Below, one piece after another: positions 35,929 to 44,584 of a stretch of DNA of 64,000 nucleotides. Positions within the stretch are counted from its first letter, which is position 1; each line of letters opens with the position of its first letter. The position numbers and the translations under genes are program-made. The notes beneath the pieces are model-generated. The model did not search any database. It saw only the letters and a list, made by a program, of their open reading frames with translations, and had not been told where the DNA came from. Source of the stretch: Sinomonas cyclohexanicum (GTDB lineage Bacteria; Actinomycetota; Actinomycetes; Actinomycetales; Micrococcaceae); contig NZ_AP024525.1 of assembly GCF_020886775.1 (NCBI RefSeq), positions 4,154,001 through 4,218,000 on the forward strand. The letters are read 5' to 3'.

Positions 35929-36894
35929 TCAGCGACGCCGGTAGTAGTCCCTCCAGATGAGCCGGTGGATCGGGATGAGACGCGGCAGCGAACGCACCCC
36001 GGGGATGAACGGGACGAGCATGAGCGCGAGGGTCAGCACGACCATGATGCCGCTGATCACGAGGTCCGCGTTCGCCAGCCCGTTGAAGGGCGGGATCTGG
36101 TACCAGAAGGAGAACAGCCACAGCCAGGACTGGCCGGGATAGTTCCCGGTCTCGTTCATCATGCCCCACTGGTCGCCGGTCAGGTGCTGGGCGTCGGCGA
36201 GGCCGTTGAAGTACGTCCCATCGCCGAGGAACAGCTCGGTGCGGGTTCGGTCCATGCCCGCGAGCGAGCCGCCGTCGAGCACCCGGTCCAGGGAACCGGA
36301 CTGGGCCATGCCGAGCAGGGCGGCGTCCAAGCCGGGGACAGGGCCGTAGTCGCCCGCGGCGACCTTGGCCGGGTCGTTGTCCGGAGCCTTCGAGAGGGCG
36401 TCAGAGTAGGCGGCGGCCCAGTCGGTGCGCTGCTTGTCCGTCGCGGCGTTCCATGCGGCCAGCTCCGTGGGCGGCTGGGGCAGCGTTCCGAGCGGTCCGA
36501 GGACCATGTCCTGAGCGGTGTCAACGGGCAGTCGGACCCCGGAGAGGCTCTGCAGGTCGATAGGGCCAAGCGTCTGGCTCGCGCCCGCGGTCGAGTTGTA
36601 CGGGGGGCCGTACTGCGCGGTGTCGCTCGTGCCTCCGAGCTCAGCCGTCGCCGTTGCCACGAAGTCCGACGGCGCCGCGGCGGCCCACTGCTTGAGCGTC
36701 ACCGGCGCGTCATCCGGGGAGCCGATGATGGCGGCCAGCCCCACGATGAGCACGCCGACCACGACGAGCGCGTAGACGAGCTCCTTGACGAGGTCGTATT
36801 CGCGGACGGCGCCACGCCATGGCTGACGGTCGAGGTCTCTGGAGCCCCGACCCGGGTGATGGTGCGGCGCACGGCTTCGTTCCTTGAGGCTCAT
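35929..36894 (-). CDS. membrane protein of unknown function in a cytochrome-b operon
   Basis: A 321-aa protein starting ATG 36894, overlapping the cytochrome-b stop by ATGA. One helix lies at about residues 36-60, and a Gly/Ala/Asp-rich extracytoplasmic domain at about 65-245 (with ELAAWNAATDKQRTDWAAAY). Two helices at about 248-305 include FSFWYQIPPFNGLANADLVISG, and the tail is basic. It lacks the subunit-IV/cytochrome-b C-terminal signature I would expect after a b6-type protein, though the two late helices could take that place. Its strict coupling to cytochrome b suggests a structural or electron-transfer partner; the function is unknown. Confidence 0.6.
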   Translation of the reverse strand: MSLKERSRAPHHHPGRGSRDLDRQPWRGAVREYDLVKELVYALVVVGVLIVGLAAIIGSPDDAPVTLKQWAAAAPSDFVATATAELGGTSDTAQYGPPYNSTAGASQTLGPIDLQSLSGVRLPVDTAQDMVLGPLGTLPQPPTELAAWNAATDKQRTDWAAAYSDALSKAPDNDPAKVAAGDYGPVPGLDAALLGMAQSGSLDRVLDGGSLAGMDRTRTELFLGDGTYFNGLADAQHLTGDQWGMMNETGNYPGQSWLWLFSFWYQIPPFNGLANADLVISGIMVVLTLALMLVPFIPGVRSLPRLIPIHRLIWRDYYRRR

Positions 36895-37604
36895 GGCAGG
36901 TCACTTCCTTCCGGGGCGGACGCGGCCGAGCGCAGCTGCGCGTCCGTCTCGGAGGCCTCGAGCGGCGGGACGACGCCGTGGACGCGGACGAGGAGGACGT
37001 GGAGCACGACGACGACGCCCACCGCGAGCGGCAGCAGCACGATGTGCCACATCAGCACCTGCCCGAGGTTCGCCACGTTGAACCACGCGCCCACCCCGAC
37101 GGCGTTGAGCGCGTCCTTGGCCTGGAACGCGATCCACTGGGAATCGAAGTTCGTCTGGAGGAGGTAGCCCGTGAACGCCGTGACGATCGAGACGACGAAC
37201 GCGATCACTCCGGTGATCCATGTCAGCGCGCGGCCCCCGCGCCACGACGCCATCCAGAACTTCCCCCACAGGTGGATGACCATGGACATGAAGAACAGCT
37301 CCACTCCCCACAGGTGGGTGCTGTTGATGAAGTGGCCGGTCGCGGACACGTGGTACCAGGCCGGACCGTTGAGCGCGAGGATCACCCCGGAGATGATCAC
37401 GTACAGCAGCGCGGCGATGGCGCCCATGCCGAACACGTAGATCCACGAGGCGACATAGCTGGGCTGAGTCTCGGGCAGGAGCTTGTCCGGGGGAAGGGTG
37501 CGCACGCCCCACTCCCGGAACCTGCCGGTCCAGTTGAGAATCCGGCCACCGGGCGGCGCGGGCGGCATGCCGGCCGATCCCGGTCCCGGACGTGGCGTGC
37601 TCAT
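36891..37604 (-). CDS. cytochrome b6-type di-haem cytochrome b
   Basis: A 237-aa protein equal to the N-terminal, four-helix haem domain of cytochrome b. The four haem ligands are in place: H97 and H111 (spacing x13), H187 and H202 (spacing x14). The x14 spacing in the last helix is the b6-type pattern. RALTWITG between the second and third helices is also typical. It takes electrons from (mena)quinol in the membrane in known complexes. The operon here is small protein, cytochrome b, unknown 321-aa protein, all with stop/start overlaps. No Rieske or cytochrome c gene is nearby. Confidence 0.85.
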   Translation of the reverse strand: MSTPRPGPGSAGMPPAPPGGRILNWTGRFREWGVRTLPPDKLLPETQPSYVASWIYVFGMGAIAALLYVIISGVILALNGPAWYHVSATGHFINSTHLWGVELFFMSMVIHLWGKFWMASWRGGRALTWITGVIAFVVSIVTAFTGYLLQTNFDSQWIAFQAKDALNAVGVGAWFNVANLGQVLMWHIVLLPLAVGVVVVLHVLLVRVHGVVPPLEASETDAQLRSAASAPEGSDLP

Positions 37605-37777
37605 CGCCGGTCCTTTCCCCCGGGGAAGGGCAGGAACAGCGCGGCGACGAACAGCACGATCATCACGGCGATGATGATGAGGTTTCCCAGCTGCACGGTG
37701 AAGGAGCCCCATCCAAGGTAGATGCCGTCGGCTCCAAGGCCGGCCGCGGAGGCCAAGACGTTCAGTGACGTGTCCAC
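37601..37777 (-). CDS. 58-aa single-helix membrane protein of the cytochrome-b operon
   Basis: Short frame from GTG 37777 (VDTSLNVLASAAG...) whose stop overlaps the cytochrome-b ATG. Residues 28-52 form one transmembrane helix (NLIIIAVMIVLFVAALFLPF), ending GGKDRR. Start uncertain, because the frame is open further upstream. Small subunits of this kind occur in respiratory complexes; the role here is inferred from position only. Confidence 0.6.
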   Translation of the reverse strand: MDTSLNVLASAAGLGADGIYLGWGSFTVQLGNLIIIAVMIVLFVAALFLPFPGGKDRR

Positions 37778-37859
37778 GCCACCAAGGTCCGCCCCGGCCG
37801 TGCCCCCGAGGAAGGGACTTAGGGCCCAGCGGCCCCAAGTCCCAGCAACCTCACAGGTA

Positions 37860-39317
37860 TCAGAACGGGTAGTCGGGGATGTCCGGGCGCATCGTGAGCC
37901 ACTGGATCTCGGTGAATGCGTCGATGTTCGACGTCGCCCCGCCGAACCGCGAGCCGGTCCCGGAGGCACCGACGCCGCCGAACGGCGCGTTGGCCTCATC
38001 TGAGACGGTCTGCTCGTTGATGTGGACCTTGCCCGAGTGGACACGGTCGGCGATCTTCATGGCCGTCCCGACGTCACCCAGGATGCCCACGGACAGCCCG
38101 TACTCGTTGGCGTTGACCATCCCCACGACCTCGTCCACCTCCGAGAAGCGCGTGATCGGCGCGACCGGGCCGAAGATCTCCTCGATGAACGCGGGGTTGT
38201 CGAGGGCAAGGTCGGCGAGCACCGTGGGCCGGTAGAACAGCCCCTCGTAGCTCCCGCCGGCGGTCAGGCGGCCGCCCTGGGCGACGGCGCCCTGCACGAT
38301 GCCGTCGATCTTGTCCCGCTGGTGCTCGTCGATGATCGGGCCCAGCGCGACCTGTCCCGTGAACGGATCGCCCACGGGCAGGTTCTCGGCCTTCGCGGAC
38401 AGCTCCGCGACGTAGTCGTCGTACACGGACTCGTGCACAAAGTGCCGGCCCGTCGTCATGCAGATCTGGCCCTGGTGCATGAACGATCCGAACGCGCCGG
38501 CGGAGGCGGCCTTGGCGAGATCGGCCCCCGGCAGGACAATCAGCGCGTTGTTGCCGCCGAGCTCGAGGTGCGCGCGCTTGAGGTGCCTCGCGGCGGCCTC
38601 GCCGACCTTGCGGCCCGCCACCGTCGAGCCCGTGAACGAGATGATGCGCACCTCGGGCGCCTCGACCACGGCCGCGCCCGTCTCGGCCCCTCCCGGCAGG
38701 AGCGAGAGCACGCCGGCAGGCAGGCCGGCCTCCTCGAAGATGCGCATGAGCGTCACCCCGCCGCACACGGCCGTGCGCGGGTCGGGCTTAAGCAGGACGG
38801 CGTTGCCGAGGGCGAGCGCCGGCGCGACCGAGCGGATCGAGAGGATGAGGGGAAAGTTGAACGGGGCGATCACGCTCACGACGCCGGCCGGTCGCCTCCG
38901 CGCGAAGGACCACCGGTCCTCGTCCGAGGTCAGGACCTCGCCGTGCGGGTGCGACGGGAGCGCGGCGGCCTCGTAGCACTCGTTGGCCGCCGTGTGGATC
39001 TCGAGCTGCGCCTTGGGTGGGATGCTGCCCGCCTCGCGGACGATCCAGTCCTGGATCTCGCCGGCGTGCTCCTCCCAGAGCTGCCCCGCGCGGCGCAGGA
39101 CGGCGGCGCGCTCCTCGGGCTTCTTCGCCGCCCACTCGGGCTGGGCCTTCGCGGCCAGCTGCGCGGCGCGGTACACGTCGTCGCGCGAGGCGGCCCCGAC
39201 GGAGGCGAGCGTGGCCCCGGTGGCCGGCTCGACGGCGTCGTACACGCCACCCGCCGCCTCGGTCCAGCCGCCGATGTTGACCTTGCCGCCCCACAGTGCG
39301 GTATCGAGAAGTGCCAT
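37860..39317 (-). CDS. benzaldehyde dehydrogenase-like aldehyde dehydrogenase
   Basis: A 485-aa NAD(P)-dependent aldehyde dehydrogenase. ATG 39317 has GGAGG eight bases upstream, better than the GTG/ATG at 39332. Family motifs: the cofactor site FTGSTVAGRKVGE, ELGGNNALIV with the general-base Glu, and HQGQICMTTGR with the catalytic Cys. The MTTGR ending and overall pattern fit the benzaldehyde/vanillin dehydrogenase group, which makes aromatic acids. It lies next to an IclR regulator and the pca genes, which supports an aromatic aldehyde as substrate. Confidence 0.8.
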   Translation of the reverse strand: MALLDTALWGGKVNIGGWTEAAGGVYDAVEPATGATLASVGAASRDDVYRAAQLAAKAQPEWAAKKPEERAAVLRRAGQLWEEHAGEIQDWIVREAGSIPPKAQLEIHTAANECYEAAALPSHPHGEVLTSDEDRWSFARRRPAGVVSVIAPFNFPLILSIRSVAPALALGNAVLLKPDPRTAVCGGVTLMRIFEEAGLPAGVLSLLPGGAETGAAVVEAPEVRIISFTGSTVAGRKVGEAAARHLKRAHLELGGNNALIVLPGADLAKAASAGAFGSFMHQGQICMTTGRHFVHESVYDDYVAELSAKAENLPVGDPFTGQVALGPIIDEHQRDKIDGIVQGAVAQGGRLTAGGSYEGLFYRPTVLADLALDNPAFIEEIFGPVAPITRFSEVDEVVGMVNANEYGLSVGILGDVGTAMKIADRVHSGKVHINEQTVSDEANAPFGGVGASGTGSRFGGATSNIDAFTEIQWLTMRPDIPDYPF

Positions 39318-39362
39318 TCCGGTGTCCTCCATCTCACTCTTCCCGGTTCGGGTCGAACGCTA

Positions 39363-40220
39363 CTATGCGGCCCCCACCGCCTGGGCGGCCTCTGCGATCG
39401 AGGCCGCCGCGGCGCACAGCTCGGGGACGAGCCGCCCCACCTCGGACTCGCGGTCGGCCGCCGAGCCGTGCCCATCGAGCCGCACGGACAGGGCCATGTT
39501 GATCGCCGCGACCGTGCGGCCCCCGGCGCCCACCACCGGCACGGCCACGGACTGCAGGCCCACCTCGAGCTCCTGGTCGACGACCGCGTATCCCTGGGCG
39601 CGGACCCTGGCCAGCTCGTCCTCGATCGCGAGCCGCGTGACGAGCGTGCGGGGCGTGAGGGGCTCGAGCGAGGCGTGGGCGAAGTACGAGTCCAGCTCGG
39701 CGGGCGGCAAGGACGCGAGCAGGACCCGGCCCATCGACGTCGCGTGGGCCGGGAACCGGGTGCCGGGCGAGATGCCGACCGAGATGATCCGGCGCGTGTG
39801 GATGCGCGCGAGGTACACGATGTCCGTGCCGTCCAGGACCGCGAGGGACGTCGACTCGCCGTGCCGGTGCGAGAGCTCCTCGAGGATCGGCTCGGCCAGC
39901 TCCGGCAGGCGCTGGCCGGACAGGTACGCGTACCCGAGCTGGAGCACGAGTGGCGTCAGGGCGAACACTCGTCCGTCCGTGCGCACATACCCCAGCTCGA
40001 CGAGCGTGTGGAGGAACCGCCGTGCCGTGGCACGGGTGAGCGACGTCCGGGCGGCGACCTCGGAGAGCGTCATCTCCTGGTGCTCGGCGTCGAACGCGCG
40101 CACGACGGCGAGGCCGCGCGCGAGCGACTGGACGAACTGGTCACTCGCTGTCGGGACCGGCGGCTGGACATAGTCCACGCTGCCGGTGTTCGGCTTCTGG
40201 TTTCGACTCGGCTCAACCAC
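39363..40220 (-). CDS. pcaR: IclR-family regulator of the pca genes (PcaR/PobR-like)
   Basis: A 285-aa regulator. GTG 40220 is preferred, with GGAG upstream; GTG 40232 is possible. The N-terminal winged helix (about residues 30-95) includes LSEVAARTSLTRATARRFLHTL. The IclR effector domain (100-280) contains HRHGESTSLAVLDG and PGTRFPAHATSMGRVLLASLP, as in PcaR/PcaU/PobR. It lies at the 3' end of the pca operon, overlapping the end of pcaJ closely (24 bp gap), so it may be self-regulated. Its likely operator is the palindrome at 43770. Confidence 0.85.
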   Translation of the reverse strand: MVEPSRNQKPNTGSVDYVQPPVPTASDQFVQSLARGLAVVRAFDAEHQEMTLSEVAARTSLTRATARRFLHTLVELGYVRTDGRVFALTPLVLQLGYAYLSGQRLPELAEPILEELSHRHGESTSLAVLDGTDIVYLARIHTRRIISVGISPGTRFPAHATSMGRVLLASLPPAELDSYFAHASLEPLTPRTLVTRLAIEDELARVRAQGYAVVDQELEVGLQSVAVPVVGAGGRTVAAINMALSVRLDGHGSAADRESEVGRLVPELCAAAASIAEAAQAVGAA

Positions 40221-40243
40221 CGTCGGCTCCACCGTCGTTCGGC

Positions 40244-40924
40244 TCAACCGGCCGCCGGGAGCAGCGGGACGTCCATAACGTCCTGCAGCTCCTCGAACGT
40301 GGTGCCGAAGGTCTCGCGCACGCGCACCCCGTCGTCCGTGATGAGGAAGACGGCCTTCTCCGTGTACACGCGCGTCACGCAGCCCACGCCGGTGACCGGG
40401 TAGGTGAGCTCGGGGACGAGCTTGGCCGTGCCGTCCTTGGTGGCCAGGTTCATCATCACGTACACGTCCTTGGCGCCTGTGGCGAGATCCATGGCGCCGC
40501 CTACGGCGGGGATCGCGTCCGGCGCGCCCGTGTGCCAGTTGGCAAGGTCGCCGGTCGCGGAGACCTGGAACGCGCCGAGGACGCACACGTCGAGGTGGCC
40601 CCCGCGCATGATCGCGAACGAGTCGGCATGGTGGAAGTAGCTCGCGCCCGGCAGCTCGGTGACGGGGATCTTGCCGGCGTTGATGAGGTCCTCGTCGATC
40701 GCGTCCCCGGTGGCGACAGGCCCCATGCCGAGCATGCCGTTCTCGGTGTGGAGCGTGATGTCCTGCTCCGCGGTGAGGTAGTTCGACACGTTGGTCGGCT
40801 GGCCGATCCCGAGGTTCACGAAGGAGCCCGGCTCGATGTCCTTCGCGACGATCTGCGCCATCTCGTCGCGGCTCAGCGGTACCGTGCTGGTCTGGGGGAC
40901 GCTCGCCGTTGTCTGCTCAGTCAT
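40244..40924 (-). CDS. pcaJ: 3-oxoadipate CoA-transferase subunit B
   Basis: A 226-aa beta subunit of a family I CoA-transferase. It has the FVNLGIGQPT loop and the catalytic Glu in LHTENGMLGMGP (SENG-type motif), and VMMNLATKDG toward the end. With PcaI it moves CoA from succinyl-CoA to 3-oxoadipate. A 4-bp gap follows pcaI. Order pcaD-F-I-J-R with minimal spacing shows one operon. Confidence 0.92.
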   Translation of the reverse strand: MTEQTTASVPQTSTVPLSRDEMAQIVAKDIEPGSFVNLGIGQPTNVSNYLTAEQDITLHTENGMLGMGPVATGDAIDEDLINAGKIPVTELPGASYFHHADSFAIMRGGHLDVCVLGAFQVSATGDLANWHTGAPDAIPAVGGAMDLATGAKDVYVMMNLATKDGTAKLVPELTYPVTGVGCVTRVYTEKAVFLITDDGVRVRETFGTTFEELQDVMDVPLLPAAG

Positions 40925-40928
40925 GTCC

Positions 40929-41597
40929 TCAGCCCACCTTCACGATCGTGTTGACGTAGATCCCCGGGGTCACGACATTCTCCGGGTCGAGGGCGCCGGT
41001 CGGCACAACCTCGGAAACCTGGACCACCGTGTGCTTCGCGGCGGCGGCCATGATCGGGCCGAAGTTGCGGGCGGTCTTGCGGTAGACGAGGTTGCCCTTC
41101 CCGTCCGCCTTGAGCGCCTTGATGAGGGCAACATCGGCGTGGATCGGCGTCTCGAAGACCTGCCACTTGCCATCGAGGAGGCGGGTCTCCTTGCCCTCGG
41201 CCAGCATCGTGCCGTAGCCGGTGGGGGTGAAGAACCCGCCGATCCCCGCGCCGGCGGCGCGGATGCGCTCGGCGAGGTTGCCCTGCGGGACGAGCTCGAG
41301 CTCGATCTGGCCCGCGCGGTACTTCTCGTCGAAGTGCCACGAGTCCGACTGCCGCGGGAACGAGCAGATCATCTTCTTCACACGGCCCTCCTTGATGAGG
41401 AGCGCGAGGCCCTCGTCTGCTTGGCCGGCGTTGTTGTTGACGACTGTGAGCTCCCTCGCGCCGCACTGCAGGAGCGCGTCGATGAGCTCGAACGGCTGCC
41501 CAGCATTGCCGAACCCTCCGATCATCACGGTCGAGCCGTCTTTGACGCCCGCCACGGCCTCCGCAGCGGTGTCCTTGAACTCCAGTGTGTGTGCCAC
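40929..41597 (-). CDS. pcaI: 3-oxoadipate CoA-transferase subunit A
   Basis: A 222-aa alpha subunit. GTG 41597 gives VAHTLEFKDTAAEAV, matching the family length; the longer open frame upstream overlaps pcaF out of frame. The CoA-binding loop is IGGFGNAGQP, and the block GGFFTPTGYGT is characteristic. It works as a heterodimer with the next gene product. Confidence 0.92.
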   Translation of the reverse strand: MAHTLEFKDTAAEAVAGVKDGSTVMIGGFGNAGQPFELIDALLQCGARELTVVNNNAGQADEGLALLIKEGRVKKMICSFPRQSDSWHFDEKYRAGQIELELVPQGNLAERIRAAGAGIGGFFTPTGYGTMLAEGKETRLLDGKWQVFETPIHADVALIKALKADGKGNLVYRKTARNFGPIMAAAAKHTVVQVSEVVPTGALDPENVVTPGIYVNTIVKVG

Positions 41598-41610
41598 GAC
41601 CGGTCCCCTT

Positions 41611-42858
41611 CTACTTCGCGTTGACGTTCTCGAGCACGACGGCAAGGCCCTGGCCCACGCCGATGCAGATGGCCGCGACGCCCCACCGCTCGCCGCTGCG
41701 CTGCAGGGAGCGGGCGAGCGTGCCGAGGATCCGGCCCCCGGACGCGCCGAGCGGGTGGCCCATGGCGATCGCGCCTCCGTGCCGGTTGACGATCTCGGGG
41801 TCGATCTTCCACGCGTCCACGCACACGAGGGACTGGGCGGCGAACGCCTCGTTGAGCTCGACGGCGCCGACCTGGTCCCAGCCGATCCCCGCCTTCGTGA
41901 GGGCCTCGTTCGCGGCCTCGACCGGCGCGAACCCGAAGTACTGCGGCTCGTTCGCTGCGGCAGCACGGCCCGCAATGCGGGCGATCGGCGCCAGGCCGAT
42001 GGTCTCCGCGGCGGCCTCGGAGCCCATGAGGACGGCGGACGCGCCGTCCGACAGCGGAGATGCGTTGCCGGCCGTGACGGTGCCGCCCGCGGTCGATCCC
42101 GAGCTATCGCCATTGTCCTTGCGGAACACGGTCTTGAGGCCCGCGAGCTTCTCCGCGGACGAGCCGGGGCGGATTCCCTCGTCACGGGTCAGGTCGGTGC
42201 CAGGGACGGGGACAACGAGGTCATCGTAGAAGCCCGCGTTCCACGCGGCGTCGGCAAGGTTGTGCGATCTGGCGGCGAACTCGTCCTGACGGTCGCGGCC
42301 GATCGAGAAGCGCTCGCGCAGCTGCTCGGTCGCCTCGCCGAGGGACACCGTCCACTCGGCGGGCATCTTCCTGTTCACGAGCCGCCAGCCGAGAGTGGTC
42401 GAGGCGAGCGTCATGTCACCGGCCGGGTAGGGCTTCTCTGTCTTGGGCAGGACCCAGGGGGCGCGGGACATGGACTCGACGCCGCCGACGAGCATGACCT
42501 CGGCGTCTCCCACCTGGATCTGGCGGGACGCGATGATCGCGGCGTCGAGCGAGGAGCCGCAGAGCCGGTTCACCGTGGTGCCGGGGATCGAGACGGGCAG
42601 GCCGGCCAGGAGCGTGGCCATGCGGGCCACGTTGCGGTTCTCCTCGCCGGCGCCGTTGGCGTTGCCGAAGATCACCTCGTCGATTGCACGGTGCTGGCCG
42701 TCGGTACCCTCCAGCGCCTCGGGGGTGAGGCCGGGCGCGCGGTCCACGATGGTGCGGACCATGTGCGCGGCGAGGTCGTCGGGGCGGACCCCGGCGAGCC
42801 CGCTGCCGAACTTGCCGAACGGGGTCCTGATGGCGTCATAGACGAATGCTTCAGTCAC
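41611..42858 (-). CDS. pcaF: 3-oxoadipyl-CoA thiolase
   Basis: A 415-aa thiolase starting at GTG 42858, overlapping the pcaD stop. Nucleophile C100 lies in NRLCGSSLDA; GHPLGASGGR holds the His and CIGVGQG the second Cys. It is longer than biosynthetic acetoacetyl-CoA thiolases and matches the PcaF/beta-ketoadipyl-CoA group, which splits 3-oxoadipyl-CoA into succinyl-CoA and acetyl-CoA. Operon context settles the role. Confidence 0.92.
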   Translation of the reverse strand: MTEAFVYDAIRTPFGKFGSGLAGVRPDDLAAHMVRTIVDRAPGLTPEALEGTDGQHRAIDEVIFGNANGAGEENRNVARMATLLAGLPVSIPGTTVNRLCGSSLDAAIIASRQIQVGDAEVMLVGGVESMSRAPWVLPKTEKPYPAGDMTLASTTLGWRLVNRKMPAEWTVSLGEATEQLRERFSIGRDRQDEFAARSHNLADAAWNAGFYDDLVVPVPGTDLTRDEGIRPGSSAEKLAGLKTVFRKDNGDSSGSTAGGTVTAGNASPLSDGASAVLMGSEAAAETIGLAPIARIAGRAAAANEPQYFGFAPVEAANEALTKAGIGWDQVGAVELNEAFAAQSLVCVDAWKIDPEIVNRHGGAIAMGHPLGASGGRILGTLARSLQRSGERWGVAAICIGVGQGLAVVLENVNAK

Positions 42859-43712
42859 TTGTGCTGTTCCTCATTGATCAGTGAAAGGGTCTCGTGGGCC
42901 AACGGACGCAACGGACGGCCTACCGCCGCCGCGAAGTGCTTCCGAAGCAGCTCGGCGACGGCTGCTGGGTCCTCGGTCGGAGCGATGTGCGCGACGCCGG
43001 GGATCTCGACTGCGGTGCCGTTCTGGGCGCGCTCCGCCATCCACTGTGCCTCTGAGAACGGGCACACGGAGTCGAACTCGCCCGCCAGCGCGAGGAACGG
43101 GGCCGAGATCTCGCCGAAGCGGTCACGGACGTCGTACGCGGCAAGGGCGCGGCACACGGCGGCGTAGCCGAAGCGGTCGGCGTCGCGCAGCGCGTGGAGC
43201 AGCCGCGAGGACTCGGAGGGGTGCTCCCCCAGGAAGCCGGGGGCGAACCAGATCTCGGCAGAGGCCTCGAGGCGGATGGCGGTGCCCTCCCTGGCGACCG
43301 CATCGGCGCGCGCCGCGTACGCCTCGGCGCCGTTGAAGCGCGGGGAGGAGCAGACCATCGCGAGGCTCAGGAGCCTGTCGGGATGCCGGAGCGCAAGCTC
43401 CGCGCCCGTCGCGCCGCCAACGGAGTCGCCCGCATAGTGGAACCGGGCACCCGGCGCCATCGAATCGACAACGTCCACAACGGCGTCCGCGAGGTCGCCG
43501 AGGCCGAACGACGCGTCGGACGCGACGGCCGGCGAGGCGCCGTGGCCCGGAAGGTCCCAGGCGAGGATGTCGTAGTCGGCGCCGAGGAGGCGCGCGGCGT
43601 CGTCCCACATCACGGTCGACGTCCCGAGCGACGGCCCGAGCACCACAAGCTCCCGCTCTCCGAGCTGCTCGCGCGGGCTGAGCCGCACGGCCTTGATCTT
43701 CGGCACGCTCAT
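42855..43712 (-). CDS. pcaD: 3-oxoadipate enol-lactonase
   Basis: A 285-aa alpha/beta hydrolase, first gene of the pca operon. The oxyanion region is GPSLGTS, with DLPGHG, the nucleophile S97 in AGDSVGG, D214 (GEFD) and H242 (GVAHIAP). That is the PcaD pattern; the enzyme opens 3-oxoadipate enol-lactone. GAAAGGA lies upstream of the ATG. In many actinobacteria pcaD is fused to pcaC (pcaL); here it is alone. Confidence 0.9.
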   Translation of the reverse strand: MSVPKIKAVRLSPREQLGERELVVLGPSLGTSTVMWDDAARLLGADYDILAWDLPGHGASPAVASDASFGLGDLADAVVDVVDSMAPGARFHYAGDSVGGATGAELALRHPDRLLSLAMVCSSPRFNGAEAYAARADAVAREGTAIRLEASAEIWFAPGFLGEHPSESSRLLHALRDADRFGYAAVCRALAAYDVRDRFGEISAPFLALAGEFDSVCPFSEAQWMAERAQNGTAVEIPGVAHIAPTEDPAAVAELLRKHFAAAVGRPLRPLAHETLSLINEEQHK

Positions 43713-43769
43713 GTGCTGGTCCTTTCCTCGTTTCTCTCAGGGTAGCCACACGTTCGCATCATGCACAAG

Positions 43770-43786
43770 TGTTCGCGATACGAACA
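43770..43786. promoter_or_regulatory. palindromic operator in the pca promoter region
   Basis: TGTTCGCGATACGAACA: perfect 6-bp arms TGTTCG/CGAACA, 58 bp upstream of pcaD. A half-site ACGTTCGCA lies at 43749-43758. IclR-type regulators bind short palindromes in such places; the linked IclR protein is the natural candidate. Confidence 0.65.
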
Positions 43787-43907
43787 TACAGATAGCTCCT
43801 GACTGGTCCCGCAGGGCGTGGCTTCAGTTCCGGGACCTCCGACACTGCCCCCCGCCGCGACCCCGGCCGACCATGGAAGAACAGGCACGCACCCCAGGAG
43901 GCCCGCC

Positions 43908-44393
43908 ATGTCCGAGCACGAGTACAAGCACACCTATACCGTCGCCATCAACGCCCCGGTGCACGCCGTCTTCGAACACTGCCGGGACCCGCGCAACATG
44001 TTCGCCGGCCATCCGAAGATCCACGTCGAGGACGCGACGCTGGCCCCGGAGGGTGTCGGTACCGTGGCGCACGTCCTGAACAAGGCCACGCCCGGCCTCA
44101 CGGAGCACGTGACCCACGAGTTCACGGAGTTCGTCCCGGACGAGCGCATCGTCATCACGTCCCACCTCAAGGTGCTGAACCGGGACCTCAAGCAGCACGT
44201 CGGCTGGACCTGGACCTTCGTCCCCGAGGGCGAGGGCACGCGGCTGGACGTGGCCTTCGAGAACACGGACATCACCTGGTTCGAGGACGTCATGTACGCC
44301 TGGGGCGGCGGGGAGCAGTGGGCCAAGACCGTCAACGGCTGGCTGGACCACATCAAGACGGCGGTCGAGAAGACCTCCGCCGCGGCCCAGTAG
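43908..44393 (+). CDS. SRPBCC-family protein
   Basis: A 161-aa START-like (SRPBCC/Bet v 1) domain protein. ATG 43908 follows CAGGAGG. It starts with TYTVAINAPVHAVFEHCRDPRN, ends in a long C-terminal helix (GGGEQWAKTVNGWLDHIKTAVE), and has the usual WTWTFVPEGEGTRLDV strand pattern. Such domains bind hydrophobic ligands; the ligand is unknown. It is divergent from the pca operon across 195 bp that hold its promoter. Confidence 0.8.
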   Translation: MSEHEYKHTYTVAINAPVHAVFEHCRDPRNMFAGHPKIHVEDATLAPEGVGTVAHVLNKATPGLTEHVTHEFTEFVPDERIVITSHLKVLNRDLKQHVGWTWTFVPEGEGTRLDVAFENTDITWFEDVMYAWGGGEQWAKTVNGWLDHIKTAVEKTSAAAQ

Positions 44394-44404
44394 CCGGGCG
44401 CACC

Positions 44405-44575
44405 CGGACGTACGAGTTCGAGCCGGACGGGTCCGGGACGAGGCTCACGGCGGAGAACCGCTCGGGCGGGCTGTGGCGGCTCTCGCCCCTCGAGCCGCTC
44501 CTCGCGAAGGCGGCCGCGAAGTCCCACGGGCCCGTGTTCGAGAGGGTTAGGGCGAAGCTGGAGTCGGGCCGGTAG
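44405..44575 (+). pseudogene. remnant of a second SRPBCC gene (C-terminal tail)
   Basis: 56 codons reading RTYEFEPDGSGTRLTAENRS, then GGLWRLSPLEPLLAKAAAK, then FERVRAKLE. This matches the last strand and helix of an SRPBCC protein, but no start or N-terminal domain is present. It sits immediately after an intact SRPBCC gene. Confidence 0.6.
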
Positions 44576-44584
44576 AGTCACGGC

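Noticed and set aside
38022-40403. 793-codon plus-strand open frame
   Set aside because: Antisense to the aldehyde dehydrogenase and IclR genes, which have clear active-site and DNA-binding motifs.
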